A stretch of DNA of 28,704 bases, taken from the NCBI GenBank assembly GCA_045534635.1, contig JAZSKB010000015.1:1-28704 (forward strand), in the 5' to 3' direction. Of the stretch, positions 9,301-17,223 are shown in pieces. The notes beneath the pieces are model-generated. The model was given only the letters and a program-made list of their open reading frames with translations. It had not been told where the DNA came from and searched no databases. The stretch's first letter is position 1; every line of letters starts with the position of its first letter. This DNA is from UBA1205 sp045534635. GTDB lineage: Bacteria; Bacteroidota; Bacteroidia; Bacteroidales; WCHB1-69. The position numbers and the translations under genes are program-made.

Positions 9301-9767
9301 ATGCATTTAGTTATGATAATCTTACGTTCTATGAAACCGATAGCCTGCCGTTGCCAGCAGGAGAAATGCGATTTTATACATTTCGTACCTCCATTGTTAA
9401 GAATTCTACTGTCGATTATGCCTGTGTATATTTATCAACACCTTATGACTATATAATATCTCCTATGTCTGAAGCAGAAAAAAGAGAAAAATGTCAGATA
9501 TTGAGTCAAAGTAATTTTGTGCAACCGCCTTATCCTAATCCTGTTGTTGATAAATTTAATATTTGTTATGGTGTGGCGGAATCATCAACTATAGTATGGG
9601 AAGTATATGATGTTTATGGAAAACTTTTACATAAAGAACAAGATAATCAGAATCAACAAGGAGTTTACCAAAAAAATATTAACATAGATAGTTTTGCACA
9701 AGGAATTTATATATTAAAAGTGATGGTTGGAAAAGATATTTATTCCTATAAAATTAGTAAAAGGTAA
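6321..9767 (+). CDS. Large secreted PKD/Ig-repeat protein with T9SS type A sorting domain
   Basis: This 1148-residue protein starts with a signal peptide (KYILLIAIFFINYMVLTAQ). A fibronectin-like region holds FQWNSYLATSIYHLQIATD and YYWRL (about 45-95). A LamG/concanavalin-like region follows (about 115-335, with PSIYFDGQDDELRM). Three Ig-like modules carry WSTGD or WSNGQ near residues 360, 427 and 500, and about five PKD-type modules begin near 545, 632, 711, 795 and 878; only the first has the classical WDFGDG. A CARDB-like stretch (~960-1060) precedes the C-terminal sorting domain (~1068-1148: PPYPNPVVDKFNI, YDVYGKLL, QGIYILKV). The last signals export by the type IX system and surface attachment. 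The protein is probably an adhesin or surface filament part. Its TAA shares one base with the following ATG, coupling it to a glycosyltransferase inside the cluster. Confidence 0.9.
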   Translation: MNKYRKYILLIAIFFINYMVLTAQYIRPIFPKDGQMVFVDTVHFQWNSYLATSIYHLQIATDTDFTQLLVNVDVYRTDTVVRGFLPDNIYYWRLMPQGGTYGHILKFIYFTPRMIPNLVGWYAADSCHVTDTLMHIDTLYDKSGNNRHLSQLTIAKRPVLISIDSSINNSPSIYFDGQDDELRMNSTIRFSQPNTYCFLWKLTSPANANTRVAFSGEDVSYRNQFGYSSTLQTIEILASRNVVYGNAFSSINFDYTKFVAYFNKANSKVTKNDTSIFIGNVGTYDMQGLILGNLFLSGYNMQGNIPEFIYYNAYIDSNSHLYLSQYLSEKYHGRLNLGKNIVTTSLCSMVLQPDKEYTSYLWSTGDTTASITVQQNGTYWLTTINRFGWQETDSIEVFLNVPTISDTLICYGDSVKWDMNYQYPYTYQWSNGQIGEQFNTDKSGKYYVILTDITNRFYIEKFTIQVDSLSYNTSIVSVDSLCNGNDIELNYPPTINNYNILWSTGDSNTLNTTFTQTGYYGVQVQDSIGCIGRDSIYVVKKGNAPLVSFTADNICKRDSTSFVNTSITDDGTTIVLSEWDFGDGQQLTPTSALQGLKHLYDTSGMYRVSLHCVSSSGCEQDFSQMVTVYSLPEPEFSPIMACKDASVSFQNYTRSEYRVNEYTWRFSEEDSSELIQPEYIFTDTGMHQVCLIAKNILGCFDSVIHTIYVKPNPQADFIYHHPCVGDVLYLNDITELPVEQKVINRHWSINGQTLESHANHAQMMIQQSGDYHVVLKLQYLNGCSSESEADIHVAPLPRADFYVNDVCQYDTLNIQDVSFIDSEGNNLTYLWDYAGKTYSEKKPMILADSAGTHILKLYVYDTNSCSDSAWKSFFVSSSPKADFSYDYATDGLYTLHFINHSLNANTYNWQFDVLGNSTEEHPDFDFHASGSYEVSLIVANESNCINEQKKTIVLPSYHLDAYLLDFQLSDKNGVLTPQILVLNKGNRALPLLQYAFSYDNLTFYETDSLPLPAGEMRFYTFRTSIVKNSTVDYACVYLSTPYDYIISPMSEAEKREKCQILSQSNFVQPPYPNPVVDKFNICYGVAESSTIVWEVYDVYGKLLHKEQDNQNQQGVYQKNINIDSFAQGIYILKVMVGKDIYSYKISKR

Positions 9768-10759
9768 TGGAAAGCAATGGTATAGATATAGAACGGTCAT
9801 TAATGGTGAGTATTTGTTGTTTGGTTTACAACCACGAACCATTTTTACGAGAGTGTTTTGATGGTTTTGTAATGCAACAAACAACATTTCCGATAGAAAT
9901 ACTTGTTCATGATGATGCATCTACAGATAATTCTGCTGAAATTATCCGTGAATATACAGCAAAATATCCCGATTTATTTAAACCAATTTATCAGACTGAA
10001 AATCAATATTCAAAAGGGAAAGGTTATGTTGGTATGACTTTGAATGTTGAACGTGCTAAAGGTAAATATATTGCTTTTTGTGAAGGTGATGACTACTGGA
10101 CAGATATGTTCAAGTTGCAAAAGCAGGTGGAGTTTTTGGAGGAGCATGAGGAATATGTCTTGGCTTTTCATGATGCAAAGATTATTGATGAAAAAGGAAA
10201 TCTTATTACTGAATCTAAAATGAAATTGTATTACACAGAAAAAATGTGTCATGATTGGTCTGAGTTTGACTTGATGTGTGCTTATACACCTCCGACTCCA
10301 ACAGTGATATATAGACAAACTATTATTAGTAAAGCATTGATTGAAATGCAAAATGCCAAAAGATTAATTAATGGAGATACTATAATAGCTTCAATAGTAG
10401 GAAAATATGGTAAAGGTAAGTTTATGTTGGATATTAGCAATTCAGTATGTAGAGTGCATACTGGAGGTGTGTGGCAGATGAAATCAGAATTATATAAAAA
10501 AATAAATTCCTATAAAACATTGACTTTTCTTGAATCTGTGCATAAAAAAAACGAGGACGTAAAAAAATATATATTTAATCTTAGAGTTAATTTATTGAAA
10601 AGTATTATAAAATTATATATTGAAACTGGAAATATAAAGAATTGTTTCTATTCTTATTTAATGATACTTTATGTCTTATTTACAAGATTTAAGCTGAAAA
10701 AGATATATCATGTAAGCAGAAATGTTGTATATTGGTTGAGAGTAAGAAAAAAATATTGA
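9767..10759 (+). CDS. Glycosyltransferase family 2 (GT-A)
   Basis: At 330 residues this is a cytoplasmic inverting sugar transferase. The N-terminal GT-A fold shows VSICCLVYNHEPFLRECF, then DDASTDNSAEII (about 47-58) and the metal/nucleotide-binding EGDDYW (about 105-110), the variant common in Bacteroidota capsule clusters. The C-terminal third is Lys- and aromatic-rich (IYHVSRNVVYWLRVRKKY) and could touch the membrane. The ATG overlaps the stop of the T9SS cargo gene (TAATG). A start at the second Met (residue 13, just before the VSICC strand) is possible, but the overlap favours the first. Donor and acceptor sugars cannot be deduced. It probably adds one sugar to the repeat unit exported by the Wzm/Wzt pair. 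Confidence 0.9.
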   Translation: MESNGIDIERSLMVSICCLVYNHEPFLRECFDGFVMQQTTFPIEILVHDDASTDNSAEIIREYTAKYPDLFKPIYQTENQYSKGKGYVGMTLNVERAKGKYIAFCEGDDYWTDMFKLQKQVEFLEEHEEYVLAFHDAKIIDEKGNLITESKMKLYYTEKMCHDWSEFDLMCAYTPPTPTVIYRQTIISKALIEMQNAKRLINGDTIIASIVGKYGKGKFMLDISNSVCRVHTGGVWQMKSELYKKINSYKTLTFLESVHKKNEDVKKYIFNLRVNLLKSIIKLYIETGNIKNCFYSYLMILYVLFTRFKLKKIYHVSRNVVYWLRVRKKY

Positions 10760-10799
10760 TGAATAATATTGTTTAGAATTGTAAAAATAGATAGTTCAA

Positions 10800-11003
10800 A
10801 TGAATAAATATGTCATATATACAGAAATTGTTGGAAATTATGACAACGGTTTACAGTCCAAAATTGTTGATGATAAGGCTGTTGCTTTTTGTTTGCTTTG
10901 GGGAATATGTATAGGATTTAAGTGGTTAAATTTTTTTATTGGAGAAACTCTAAAGAAATATTTTCCTAAATATTATGTATTGAAAAAATCTTTTAACCCT
11001 TAA
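10800..11003 (+). pseudogene. Probable remnant of a DUF616-type glycosyltransferase gene
   Basis: This short ORF (67 codons) begins MNKYVIYTEIVGNYDNGLQS followed by KIVDD. That resembles the N terminus of DUF616 (TOD1/MUCI70-type) glycosyltransferases, whose usual start is of the form KYVIYTAIxGxYDxLxxPxxxDD. After about 28 residues the resemblance stops and the rest (AFCLLWGICIGF..., ending KKYFPKYYVLKKSFNP) is hydrophobic and unrelated. DUF616 proteins are normally more than 200 residues, so I read this as a deletion product, perhaps with the C-terminal end of a second gene joined on. It sits between two intact glycosyltransferase genes on the same strand. A genuine small membrane protein is the alternative. 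The family match is from memory. Confidence 0.45.
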
Positions 11004-11051
11004 TTTGTTAATATAGTGTAATTGGTTGATTATGTATTTGCTAAAAATATT

Positions 11052-11909
11052 ATGAAAAATTCTCCGAAAATATCAATAGTTATTCCGACATACAATCGAG
11101 AAAAGGTTATAGGTCGAACTTTAGATTGTATACTTTCTCAGACCTTATCCGATTGGGAATGTATAGTTGTTGATGATTTTTCCACAGACGACACAAGGAA
11201 ACTAATAGAAGCATACGAGCAAAAAGATAGCAGATTTCATTATAAGCTGAACGAGCGGAAGAAAGGAGCACAAGGGGCGAGAAATACAGGTCTATATCAT
11301 TCGAGTGCCGATTGGATGTGGTTTATGGATTCTGACGATATTGTGCATAACGATTTTCTGGAAAAGCTATATGGTGCGATAAATGAAAAGATAGATGTTG
11401 TAACCTGTTTCACTAATGTTATTGATAACGATTCTAAACAAATTATAGCAACTCGGAAGTGGGATTGTGAAGGAAATATTCATGAGGATTTGCTTTCGTG
11501 GAAGGTTTATGTGTTTTTTCCAAGTAGCATTGTAAGAAAAAGTAAATTGTACGAGATTGGCGGTTTAGATGAGAATTGCCCTTCGCATCAAGAATATGAT
11601 ACGCATATAATGTTAAGTAAAACAGCAAATTATACTACTGTTCCAGAAATTCTATTCGAATATTATGTCGGAGGAAATGATAATATATCTGTAAATCAAG
11701 GTAGGAGTGTTGAAGGTCGGATATATTTGTTAAGGAAGCATAAGAAAGAATGGCTTAACTATAGGGAGGCTGGAATTAATTTGTATGATATGTTATGGAA
11801 TTCTATAACATGGAGTTATACAAGCAGATGGAAGAAATTATGTGCGTATATTCGAACATTTGTAAGTTCTCCAAAGTTGTATTTTGCCAAAAATAGCTCT
11901 AAAAAATAA
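11052..11909 (+). CDS. Glycosyltransferase family 2 (GT-A)
   Basis: The 285-residue protein starts at the ATG at 11052; a TTG at 11022 would add ten residues with no family similarity. It has a textbook GT2 N terminus: ISIVIPTYNREKVIGRTL, CILSQTLSDWECIVVDDFS with the acidic pair near residue 41, the donor-contacting AQGARNTGL, and the metal-binding DSDD near residue 94. The C-terminal part (WKKLCAYIRTFVSSPKLYF) resembles the membrane-proximal ends of Bacteroidota GT2 enzymes. It ends 4 bases before the next gene's ATG, so the two are read together. It probably transfers a single sugar to the cytoplasmic repeat unit; the sugar is unknown. Confidence 0.93.
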   Translation: MKNSPKISIVIPTYNREKVIGRTLDCILSQTLSDWECIVVDDFSTDDTRKLIEAYEQKDSRFHYKLNERKKGAQGARNTGLYHSSADWMWFMDSDDIVHNDFLEKLYGAINEKIDVVTCFTNVIDNDSKQIIATRKWDCEGNIHEDLLSWKVYVFFPSSIVRKSKLYEIGGLDENCPSHQEYDTHIMLSKTANYTTVPEILFEYYVGGNDNISVNQGRSVEGRIYLLRKHKKEWLNYREAGINLYDMLWNSITWSYTSRWKKLCAYIRTFVSSPKLYFAKNSSKK

Positions 11910-11913
11910 GCGT

Positions 11914-13071
11914 ATGGATTGGGTGTTGCGGAAGTTTGCATATTTGTATTTAAGATGTGTAGAATTGTTTGTGAATTTTGTAGTGTGTATGTATTCAATA
12001 ATATATTGCAAAAAAGATAAAAGTGTCCCAATAAAAAAAATTGCTGCATATTGGTACACACCTATAGATTTGACTGGTTCTAATATACGGTTGGGTGGTT
12101 GGAAGAAGTTTTTTGAGAATGATGGATTTCAATATGACAATTTTTACATAAACACCTTGGCAGAATGTACTGCGGCGGATAATGGTTCTTGGACTCATAG
12201 ATATTTGTTTTTTGCGAAATGCTTATGGAGAAGGTTGCCACAAATATTAAATGCTCACAATTATGATGTAATATGGATAAGCCGTAGCATTATTCCTGAT
12301 TATCCACGAAAAACTGCATACATAGAGAAGAGATTACGAAATGTTGTGTGCCGATTGATAATTGATACGACAGATGGCGGAGATTATTCTGCAAATCCAA
12401 AGTTAATGGAGGATACATTGAAACAAGCGGATGAGATTACTGTTGGTTTTAAATTTCAGATGGAAATGTATGGAGACAGGTTTAAGGTTAACCAAATATA
12501 TTGGACAATTCCAACAGATAATTATATAATTAAACAGGAACATAAAATTAAGGATATTCCAATTATAGGCTGGATGGGCTCTCCTCCGAATTTTGAACAG
12601 GTTCGTCGTCTGCTTCCTGTATTAAAGAAAGTGCGGGAGACTCACGAATTTGTTTTCAGGTATATCTGTCGAAAGAATCTTGACACTAAACTTGAAGGGT
12701 TAAATGTGGAACATCATTTCTATGGTGATGACTATTATGACCTTATTGCATCATTTGATATTGGCATTTCCCCATATCTGGATGTAAATATCAGGACAAA
12801 AGGGAAGATTGCAATGAAACATCAGGAGTTCCTTATGTGTGGAATACCTCAGGTGTGTTCAAATGTAGCAATATCAGAATTTGTTGAAACAGGAAGAGAT
12901 GTATTGATTGCTACAACAGAGCAGGAATGGGAATCATGTATCACATCATTACTGGATAATGAAAGTCAGAGAATAAAACTCGCAGAAAATGGTAAGCATA
13001 TATTTAATGAATATTATCTTTTTGAATCTCAGTATGAAAAATTGAAATCAACGTTGACGAGGATTTGTTGA
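11914..13071 (+). CDS. GT-B glycosyltransferase (family 4-like)
   Basis: At 385 residues from the ATG at 11914 (a TTG start at 11884 would overlap the upstream gene), this has two Rossmann halves. The N-terminal half contains YWYTPIDLTGSNIRLGGW, with an acceptor-side glycine-rich loop. The C-terminal half shows IPIIGWMGSPPNFEQVRRLLP, the start of the donor-binding domain, and YYDLIASFDIGISPYLDV, RTKGKIAMKHQEFLMCGIPQV and FVETGRDVLI. The last block is the region that holds the donor phosphate in GT4 enzymes, although the classic EX7E glutamates are not clean: the block reads KIAMKHQEFL. A retaining mechanism is therefore likely but not certain. Cytoplasmic or membrane-associated, and part of the same run of genes as its GT2 neighbour. 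Confidence 0.85.
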   Translation: MDWVLRKFAYLYLRCVELFVNFVVCMYSIIYCKKDKSVPIKKIAAYWYTPIDLTGSNIRLGGWKKFFENDGFQYDNFYINTLAECTAADNGSWTHRYLFFAKCLWRRLPQILNAHNYDVIWISRSIIPDYPRKTAYIEKRLRNVVCRLIIDTTDGGDYSANPKLMEDTLKQADEITVGFKFQMEMYGDRFKVNQIYWTIPTDNYIIKQEHKIKDIPIIGWMGSPPNFEQVRRLLPVLKKVRETHEFVFRYICRKNLDTKLEGLNVEHHFYGDDYYDLIASFDIGISPYLDVNIRTKGKIAMKHQEFLMCGIPQVCSNVAISEFVETGRDVLIATTEQEWESCITSLLDNESQRIKLAENGKHIFNEYYLFESQYEKLKSTLTRIC

Positions 13072-13105
13072 TAATTGGTACAGGATATTTTAATATACAA
13101 AAATT

Positions 13106-14587
13106 ATGGAACTTATAAAATTCAGACGGCAATATTTAATAACAGCCAAAGAAGTTGCAGCACTTGATGGCTGGCAAAAGGAAACTTTCAACGGAATGAA
13201 TGTTTATGCAGAACAATCGTTACAAGTGCATAAAAGAAATATTGAAGATAGAGAATTTCTCCTTTTGGGTTATTGGATAAATCCGCATTTCCCAGAAAAA
13301 AACAATTCTGAGATAATGGATGATATGGTTGCGAGATGCGATACATTTGAGAGTGTTCTGCATTTTCTGTATCCATTGTCGGGCAGATTTGCGTTGTTTT
13401 GCAAGTTCAGGGAGAAAATATATGGCATAAATGATGCCTCTGGTTTTAAATCTATTTTTTACTCATATACTAATTATGGGATTAATATTTCATCAAATAT
13501 CAAGTTGATGAGTGTTGTTGAGCCATTGAAAGAGAAAGGTACTCTAAAAAAATATTGTGATTCTTCATATTATTTTTCATCGTCAACTTATGCATGGCCT
13601 GTAGGGTATTGTTTTTTTGAGAATGTATATCAATTAATTCCAAATCATTATTTGGACATTGAAGAAAGAAAGATTGTTCGTTTTTCCCCTAATCAGCAAT
13701 TGCAAAAGTTAACCAATAAAACCGATATAGAATTAACCATAAAAGAAACGGTGTCTTTGCTGAAAAATAGTATTAATGCTTTATGTGGGCGGGAGTCGGT
13801 ATCTTTGAGTATAACATCTGGGGTTGATAGCAGAACATTATTGGCACTAAGCCGTGATAATGTAGATAATATTTATTTCTGGATTAGTTACAATTCAAGA
13901 AAAGAGTCCGATTATTATTTGTCACAGTTGATTCTTTCTGATTTAGGATTAAAATTCCATCCAATAAAAAATGTAAGGAAAAATGGTGATTTTCGAAAGT
14001 TTTATAATAGCGGTCTTGTATTGCCTCACCCTATTTGGAGAAAATATTTGGGTTCAATGCTTAATAAATATCCAGACAATATGATTGTTATAAGGGGAGC
14101 GTCTGCGGAAACGGCAGAAAATTATTATTATCAGTCTCAGCCGCATCCCGATGTTGTTTCAATAGAAAATTTGAAACATCAGAATTTTGGTTATATCGCA
14201 GAAGTACCAGAATTGAGACGGCAAATGGAATCATACTTGGTCGAGGTAAATAATGTATGTAGAAAATACGATTATAATGTTTTGGATTTCGTTTTTTGGG
14301 AACAACGGGAAGGACAATGGCAAGCGGCTTCTCAGTTGGAATCGGACTTTTTATTTGATGTGTTTGTGCCATTTAGTAATAGAGAATTTCTTAATATGTT
14401 ATTAGCAATTCCCAATGAGTTGAGAAATAAGAAAAATTGCCATGTGTATAAGCGAATTATTGAGTCTAATTGGCCAGAACTTCTAAACTATCCATTTAAT
14501 CCTCCTCCAAAATATTCTAAGTTTGAATTAAAAATGCAGTATTACAAGGAGGCTGCAAAGTTCAAGTTGAAAAAAATGCTTAGGTAA
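13106..14587 (+). CDS. Asparagine-synthetase-like ATP-dependent amide ligase without glutaminase nucleophile
   Basis: This 493-residue protein has the two-part layout of asparagine synthetase B relatives. The N-terminal domain (about 1-200) keeps the pattern YPLSGRFALFCKFREKIYGINDASGFKSIFYS, as in AsnB-type Ntn domains, but there is no Cys at position 2 (it starts MELIKF), so it should not release ammonia from glutamine. The C-terminal domain has the pyrophosphate loop SITSGVDSRT (235-244), which fits the SGGxDS signature, so it should adenylate a carboxylate. Such enzymes in surface-glycan clusters may form an amide on a uronic acid or attach an amine; the precise reaction is inferred. It lies 34 bases after the GT-B gene. 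The 145-base gap downstream holds a new promoter. Confidence 0.82.
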   Translation: MELIKFRRQYLITAKEVAALDGWQKETFNGMNVYAEQSLQVHKRNIEDREFLLLGYWINPHFPEKNNSEIMDDMVARCDTFESVLHFLYPLSGRFALFCKFREKIYGINDASGFKSIFYSYTNYGINISSNIKLMSVVEPLKEKGTLKKYCDSSYYFSSSTYAWPVGYCFFENVYQLIPNHYLDIEERKIVRFSPNQQLQKLTNKTDIELTIKETVSLLKNSINALCGRESVSLSITSGVDSRTLLALSRDNVDNIYFWISYNSRKESDYYLSQLILSDLGLKFHPIKNVRKNGDFRKFYNSGLVLPHPIWRKYLGSMLNKYPDNMIVIRGASAETAENYYYQSQPHPDVVSIENLKHQNFGYIAEVPELRRQMESYLVEVNNVCRKYDYNVLDFVFWEQREGQWQAASQLESDFLFDVFVPFSNREFLNMLLAIPNELRNKKNCHVYKRIIESNWPELLNYPFNPPPKYSKFELKMQYYKEAAKFKLKKMLR

Positions 14588-14670
14588 GTAAATCTAAAAG
14601 GAATTTATTAATATTATATTTTTTTATGGTATTATGTTAACATGTCAGAGTTAGATACAAATAAAATTGT

Positions 14671-14678
14671 TATCTTTG
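14671..14678 (+). promoter_or_regulatory. Probable promoter (TATCTTTG) of the PIG-L/GT4/WbqC/FemAB cassette
   Basis: A perfect TAnnTTTG box followed by GCA lies 54 bases before the PIG-L start, in the only gap of more than 75 bases inside the cluster (14588-14732). A convincing -33 element is not visible. No terminator is seen before it, so read-through from upstream is also likely. Confidence 0.6.
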
Positions 14679-14732
14679 CAATAATTTAAAATTATGTTAT
14701 TTGCCATATAAAAAATAAATAAAATAATTTAG

Positions 14733-15365
14733 ATGAGAAATTATAACAACATATTGGTACTTGCTCCGCATACCGATGACGGAGAATTGGGCGTAGGCGG
14801 AACAATAAGCCGCCTGATAGAGGAAGGTGCAAATGTTTATTATGCTGCATTTTCTACGGCAGAACAGTCTGTGCCGGAAGGTTTTGAAAAGGATGTGCTG
14901 AAAATAGAGGTAAGGAATGCAACCGCGAAACTCGGTATAAAACCTGATAATCTTTTTATATATGACTATGAGGTTCGTAAGTTGAACTATTCGCGTCAGC
15001 CTATACTTGAGGAAATGGTCCGCTTGAAAAGGGAACTTAAGCCTGATATGGTGTTCATGCCAAGTCCGCATGATATACATCAGGACCATTCGACTATAGC
15101 ACAGGAAGGTTTGCGTGCTTTTAAAACTACGAACATACTTGGCTACGAATTGATATGGAACAACCTGTCGTTTGATACCACTTCGTTTGTGCCTTTGGAG
15201 GAAAGACATCTCATGTCTAAATACAATGCCTTGCAGGAATACAAATCGCAGGCAAGAAAGGATTATATGTCAAAGGATTTTGTATTTTCGCTTGCAAGAA
15301 CAAGAGGAGTGCAGATAGGTTGTCAATACGCTGAGGCTTTTGAAGTATTAAGAATGATATTCTAA
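14733..15365 (+). CDS. PIG-L family deacetylase (LmbE-like)
   Basis: At 210 residues this is a zinc-dependent amidohydrolase-type deacetylase of the PIG-L/LmbE/MshB family, which removes acetyl groups from N-acetylglucosamine-type sugars. Residues 11-18 read APHTDDGE, a variant of AHPDDE: His13 and Asp16 are the expected metal ligands, with Asp15 as base. The second metal motif is HDIHQDH at 113-119. It has no signal peptide, so it acts in the cytoplasm, on a sugar nucleotide or lipid-linked glycan. It starts a run of four tightly packed genes. The DNA is clearly richer in GC than most of the window (33 of 60 bases at 14761-14820 against 17 of 60 at 9001-9060), suggesting recent acquisition. 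The free amine it would make could be used by the FemAB-like enzyme downstream. Confidence 0.88.
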   Translation: MRNYNNILVLAPHTDDGELGVGGTISRLIEEGANVYYAAFSTAEQSVPEGFEKDVLKIEVRNATAKLGIKPDNLFIYDYEVRKLNYSRQPILEEMVRLKRELKPDMVFMPSPHDIHQDHSTIAQEGLRAFKTTNILGYELIWNNLSFDTTSFVPLEERHLMSKYNALQEYKSQARKDYMSKDFVFSLARTRGVQIGCQYAEAFEVLRMIF

Positions 15366-15385
15366 ATATTAGCAAAATAGTTAAA

Positions 15386-16543
15386 ATGAAGAAAATACTT
15401 GTATTGCTTGATAATTCTTTTACCAACGATAGGAGAGTGTCGCGAGAAGCAGAAACCTTTGTCGGGGTAGGATTTGATGTGAATCTTGTCGCTGTCAAGG
15501 GCAAGGAATTGCCAGAAAGGGAAGACATAAATGGCGTTAAGGTTCATAGAATTTTGAACAGGGACATTTATGATATAAAGAAATCATCATGCTTTAAGAG
15601 ATATGCATCGGAAATAGTAAGGTCGTTTGAGTTCGACATCATTCACGCCAACGACCAGGCTATGTTGCATCTTGGCACTTGTATAAAGAAGATAAAACCA
15701 TCTGTAACACTTGTCTATGATTCCCATGAACTTTTTCATTCTTGGCCGCTTAATGTTTCTAACTTCAATAGTTTTTCAATTCTGCTGAAGTCGTATCTCG
15801 TAAGGAAGTTGCAGATAATACGAGAAAAACGTAATCATAAGTATATTGACCAGATTATTACGGTTAACGATTCGTTGGCAAATGACCTTCGGAAATATTT
15901 AAAGGCAAAAAAGCAGGTTTGTGTCGTTCGCAATATTCCAGAAAAAAGTAATCTTGTTGAAAAAACAAATATTTTACGCGAAAAGTTTGGTATTTCGCAG
16001 TCAACAAAAATTCTTGTTTTTATAGGAGCAAACATATATCCTAGAACATTAAATCTCGAACAAGTAATTGACGAATTTGCTAATGTTCCGAATAGGGCAT
16101 TGATTTTTATTTGCGGAGAAAACAAGAATGCCGATCCAATACACGAATATGTAAAGGCAAAAAGTGCTACAAATGTTTATTTTCATGGCTTAATTACACC
16201 AAGTGAAATTTCTTCATATTTAAGTTCTGCTGATGTTGGACTTGTGCCTACTTGGAACAAGAATGATATGTCATATTGGTTCGCTCTTGACAATAAATTG
16301 TTTGAATACATAAATGCAGGTATCCCAATATTGGCTACGCAGCAGCCTGAATATCGGAACATTGTGGAAACCTATAAGTGTGGCATATGTGTAAACCCTG
16401 ATGAAAAAGAAGCTTATATTAATGGTTTTGATGCAATATTGAACGACTATGCCGTTTTGCAAAAAAATACTATTGTCGCTTCGAATATTCTGACGTGGGA
16501 AAACGAACAAGAGAAATTAATTGAATTATATAAATCGTTGTAA
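15386..16543 (+). CDS. Glycosyltransferase family 4
   Basis: At 385 residues with a GT-B fold. The start is KKILVLLDNSFTNDRRVSRE, with a glycosyltransferase-4 N-terminal domain containing IHANDQAMLHLGTCIKKI and YDSHELF. The donor domain has ILVFIGANIYPRTLNLEQVI and VYFHGLITPSEISSYLSSADVGLVP, then FALDNKLFEYINAGIPILAT (starting near residue 297). The last of these carries the conserved KLFEY glutamate and PI(L/V)A loop that bind the donor in GT4 enzymes. It starts 20 bases after the PIG-L gene and shares one base with the start of WbqC (TAATG). In known pathways a GT4 next to a PIG-L deacetylase often adds the N-acetylated sugar that is then deacetylated, which is a plausible but unproven reading here. 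Confidence 0.92.
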   Translation: MKKILVLLDNSFTNDRRVSREAETFVGVGFDVNLVAVKGKELPEREDINGVKVHRILNRDIYDIKKSSCFKRYASEIVRSFEFDIIHANDQAMLHLGTCIKKIKPSVTLVYDSHELFHSWPLNVSNFNSFSILLKSYLVRKLQIIREKRNHKYIDQIITVNDSLANDLRKYLKAKKQVCVVRNIPEKSNLVEKTNILREKFGISQSTKILVFIGANIYPRTLNLEQVIDEFANVPNRALIFICGENKNADPIHEYVKAKSATNVYFHGLITPSEISSYLSSADVGLVPTWNKNDMSYWFALDNKLFEYINAGIPILATQQPEYRNIVETYKCGICVNPDEKEAYINGFDAILNDYAVLQKNTIVASNILTWENEQEKLIELYKSL

Positions 16544-17223
16544 TGCAGAAAGTTTGTGCTATACATCAACCCAATTTTTTTCCGTGGTTAGGCTATTTTT
16601 ATAAGATAGTAAAATCTGATGTATTTGTAATTCTTGATACGGTTGATATAGAAATAGGAACAGCCGATGCTATAACTAATAGAACAAAAATAAAGACCTC
16701 TTCTGGAGTTCAATGGATAACTATTCCCATAAAGAAAAGAGAAAGTAAGCTTATCAAGGACATACAAATTGATAATAATAGAAAATGGCGTGACACCATG
16801 CTTAAAACTATCTTTTTCCAATATAAAAGGTCTAAGCATTTTGAAACATTTTATCCTATTGTGGAAAATCTTGTGAATTATAATACTGATAATCTTTCGG
16901 AGTTTAATGTAAACATAATAGAAAATATTTGCAGGTATATGGGAATAGATACCAAGATTGTTTTTGCATCTTCTATGGGAAAACTGTCTTCCGATAGAAA
17001 TATGCGTCTTATTGATATTTGTAAATTAAATGGTTGTGATACCTATTTGTCTGGAAATGGAGGTAGAAAATATCATAATGAGCACTTGTTTGTTGATAAT
17101 GGAATAATTGTAAAATATACCGATTTTGTACATCCTATGTATAGTCAATTACATGGAAATTTTGAAAAAGGTCTTAGTTGTATAGATTATTGTTTTAATG
17201 AAGGTGACAAATTATGGAAGTAG
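16543..17223 (+). CDS. WbqC-like family protein
   Basis: At 226 residues this has the hallmarks of the WbqC-like family (PF08889): the N-terminal AIHQPNFFPWLGYFYKI, VFVILDTVDIEIG, the block NRTKIKTSSGVQWITIPIKK, and later LSGNGGRKYHN. Family members sit in O-antigen and capsule clusters and their exact reaction is not established; an acyl- or aminoacyl-transfer role has been guessed because of the neighbours. It shares one base with the upstream GT4 stop and overlaps the downstream gene by 10 bases, so the three are translated together. Soluble and cytoplasmic, with no signal or membrane span. The family call is firm; the function is open. Confidence 0.88.
   Translation: MQKVCAIHQPNFFPWLGYFYKIVKSDVFVILDTVDIEIGTADAITNRTKIKTSSGVQWITIPIKKRESKLIKDIQIDNNRKWRDTMLKTIFFQYKRSKHFETFYPIVENLVNYNTDNLSEFNVNIIENICRYMGIDTKIVFASSMGKLSSDRNMRLIDICKLNGCDTYLSGNGGRKYHNEHLFVDNGIIVKYTDFVHPMYSQLHGNFEKGLSCIDYCFNEGDKLWK

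Noticed and set aside
14697..15209. Minus-strand frame of 170 codons opposite the PIG-L gene
   Set aside because: It is the shadow of a strongly supported gene; its translation is Cys/Tyr/His-rich with no recognisable family.
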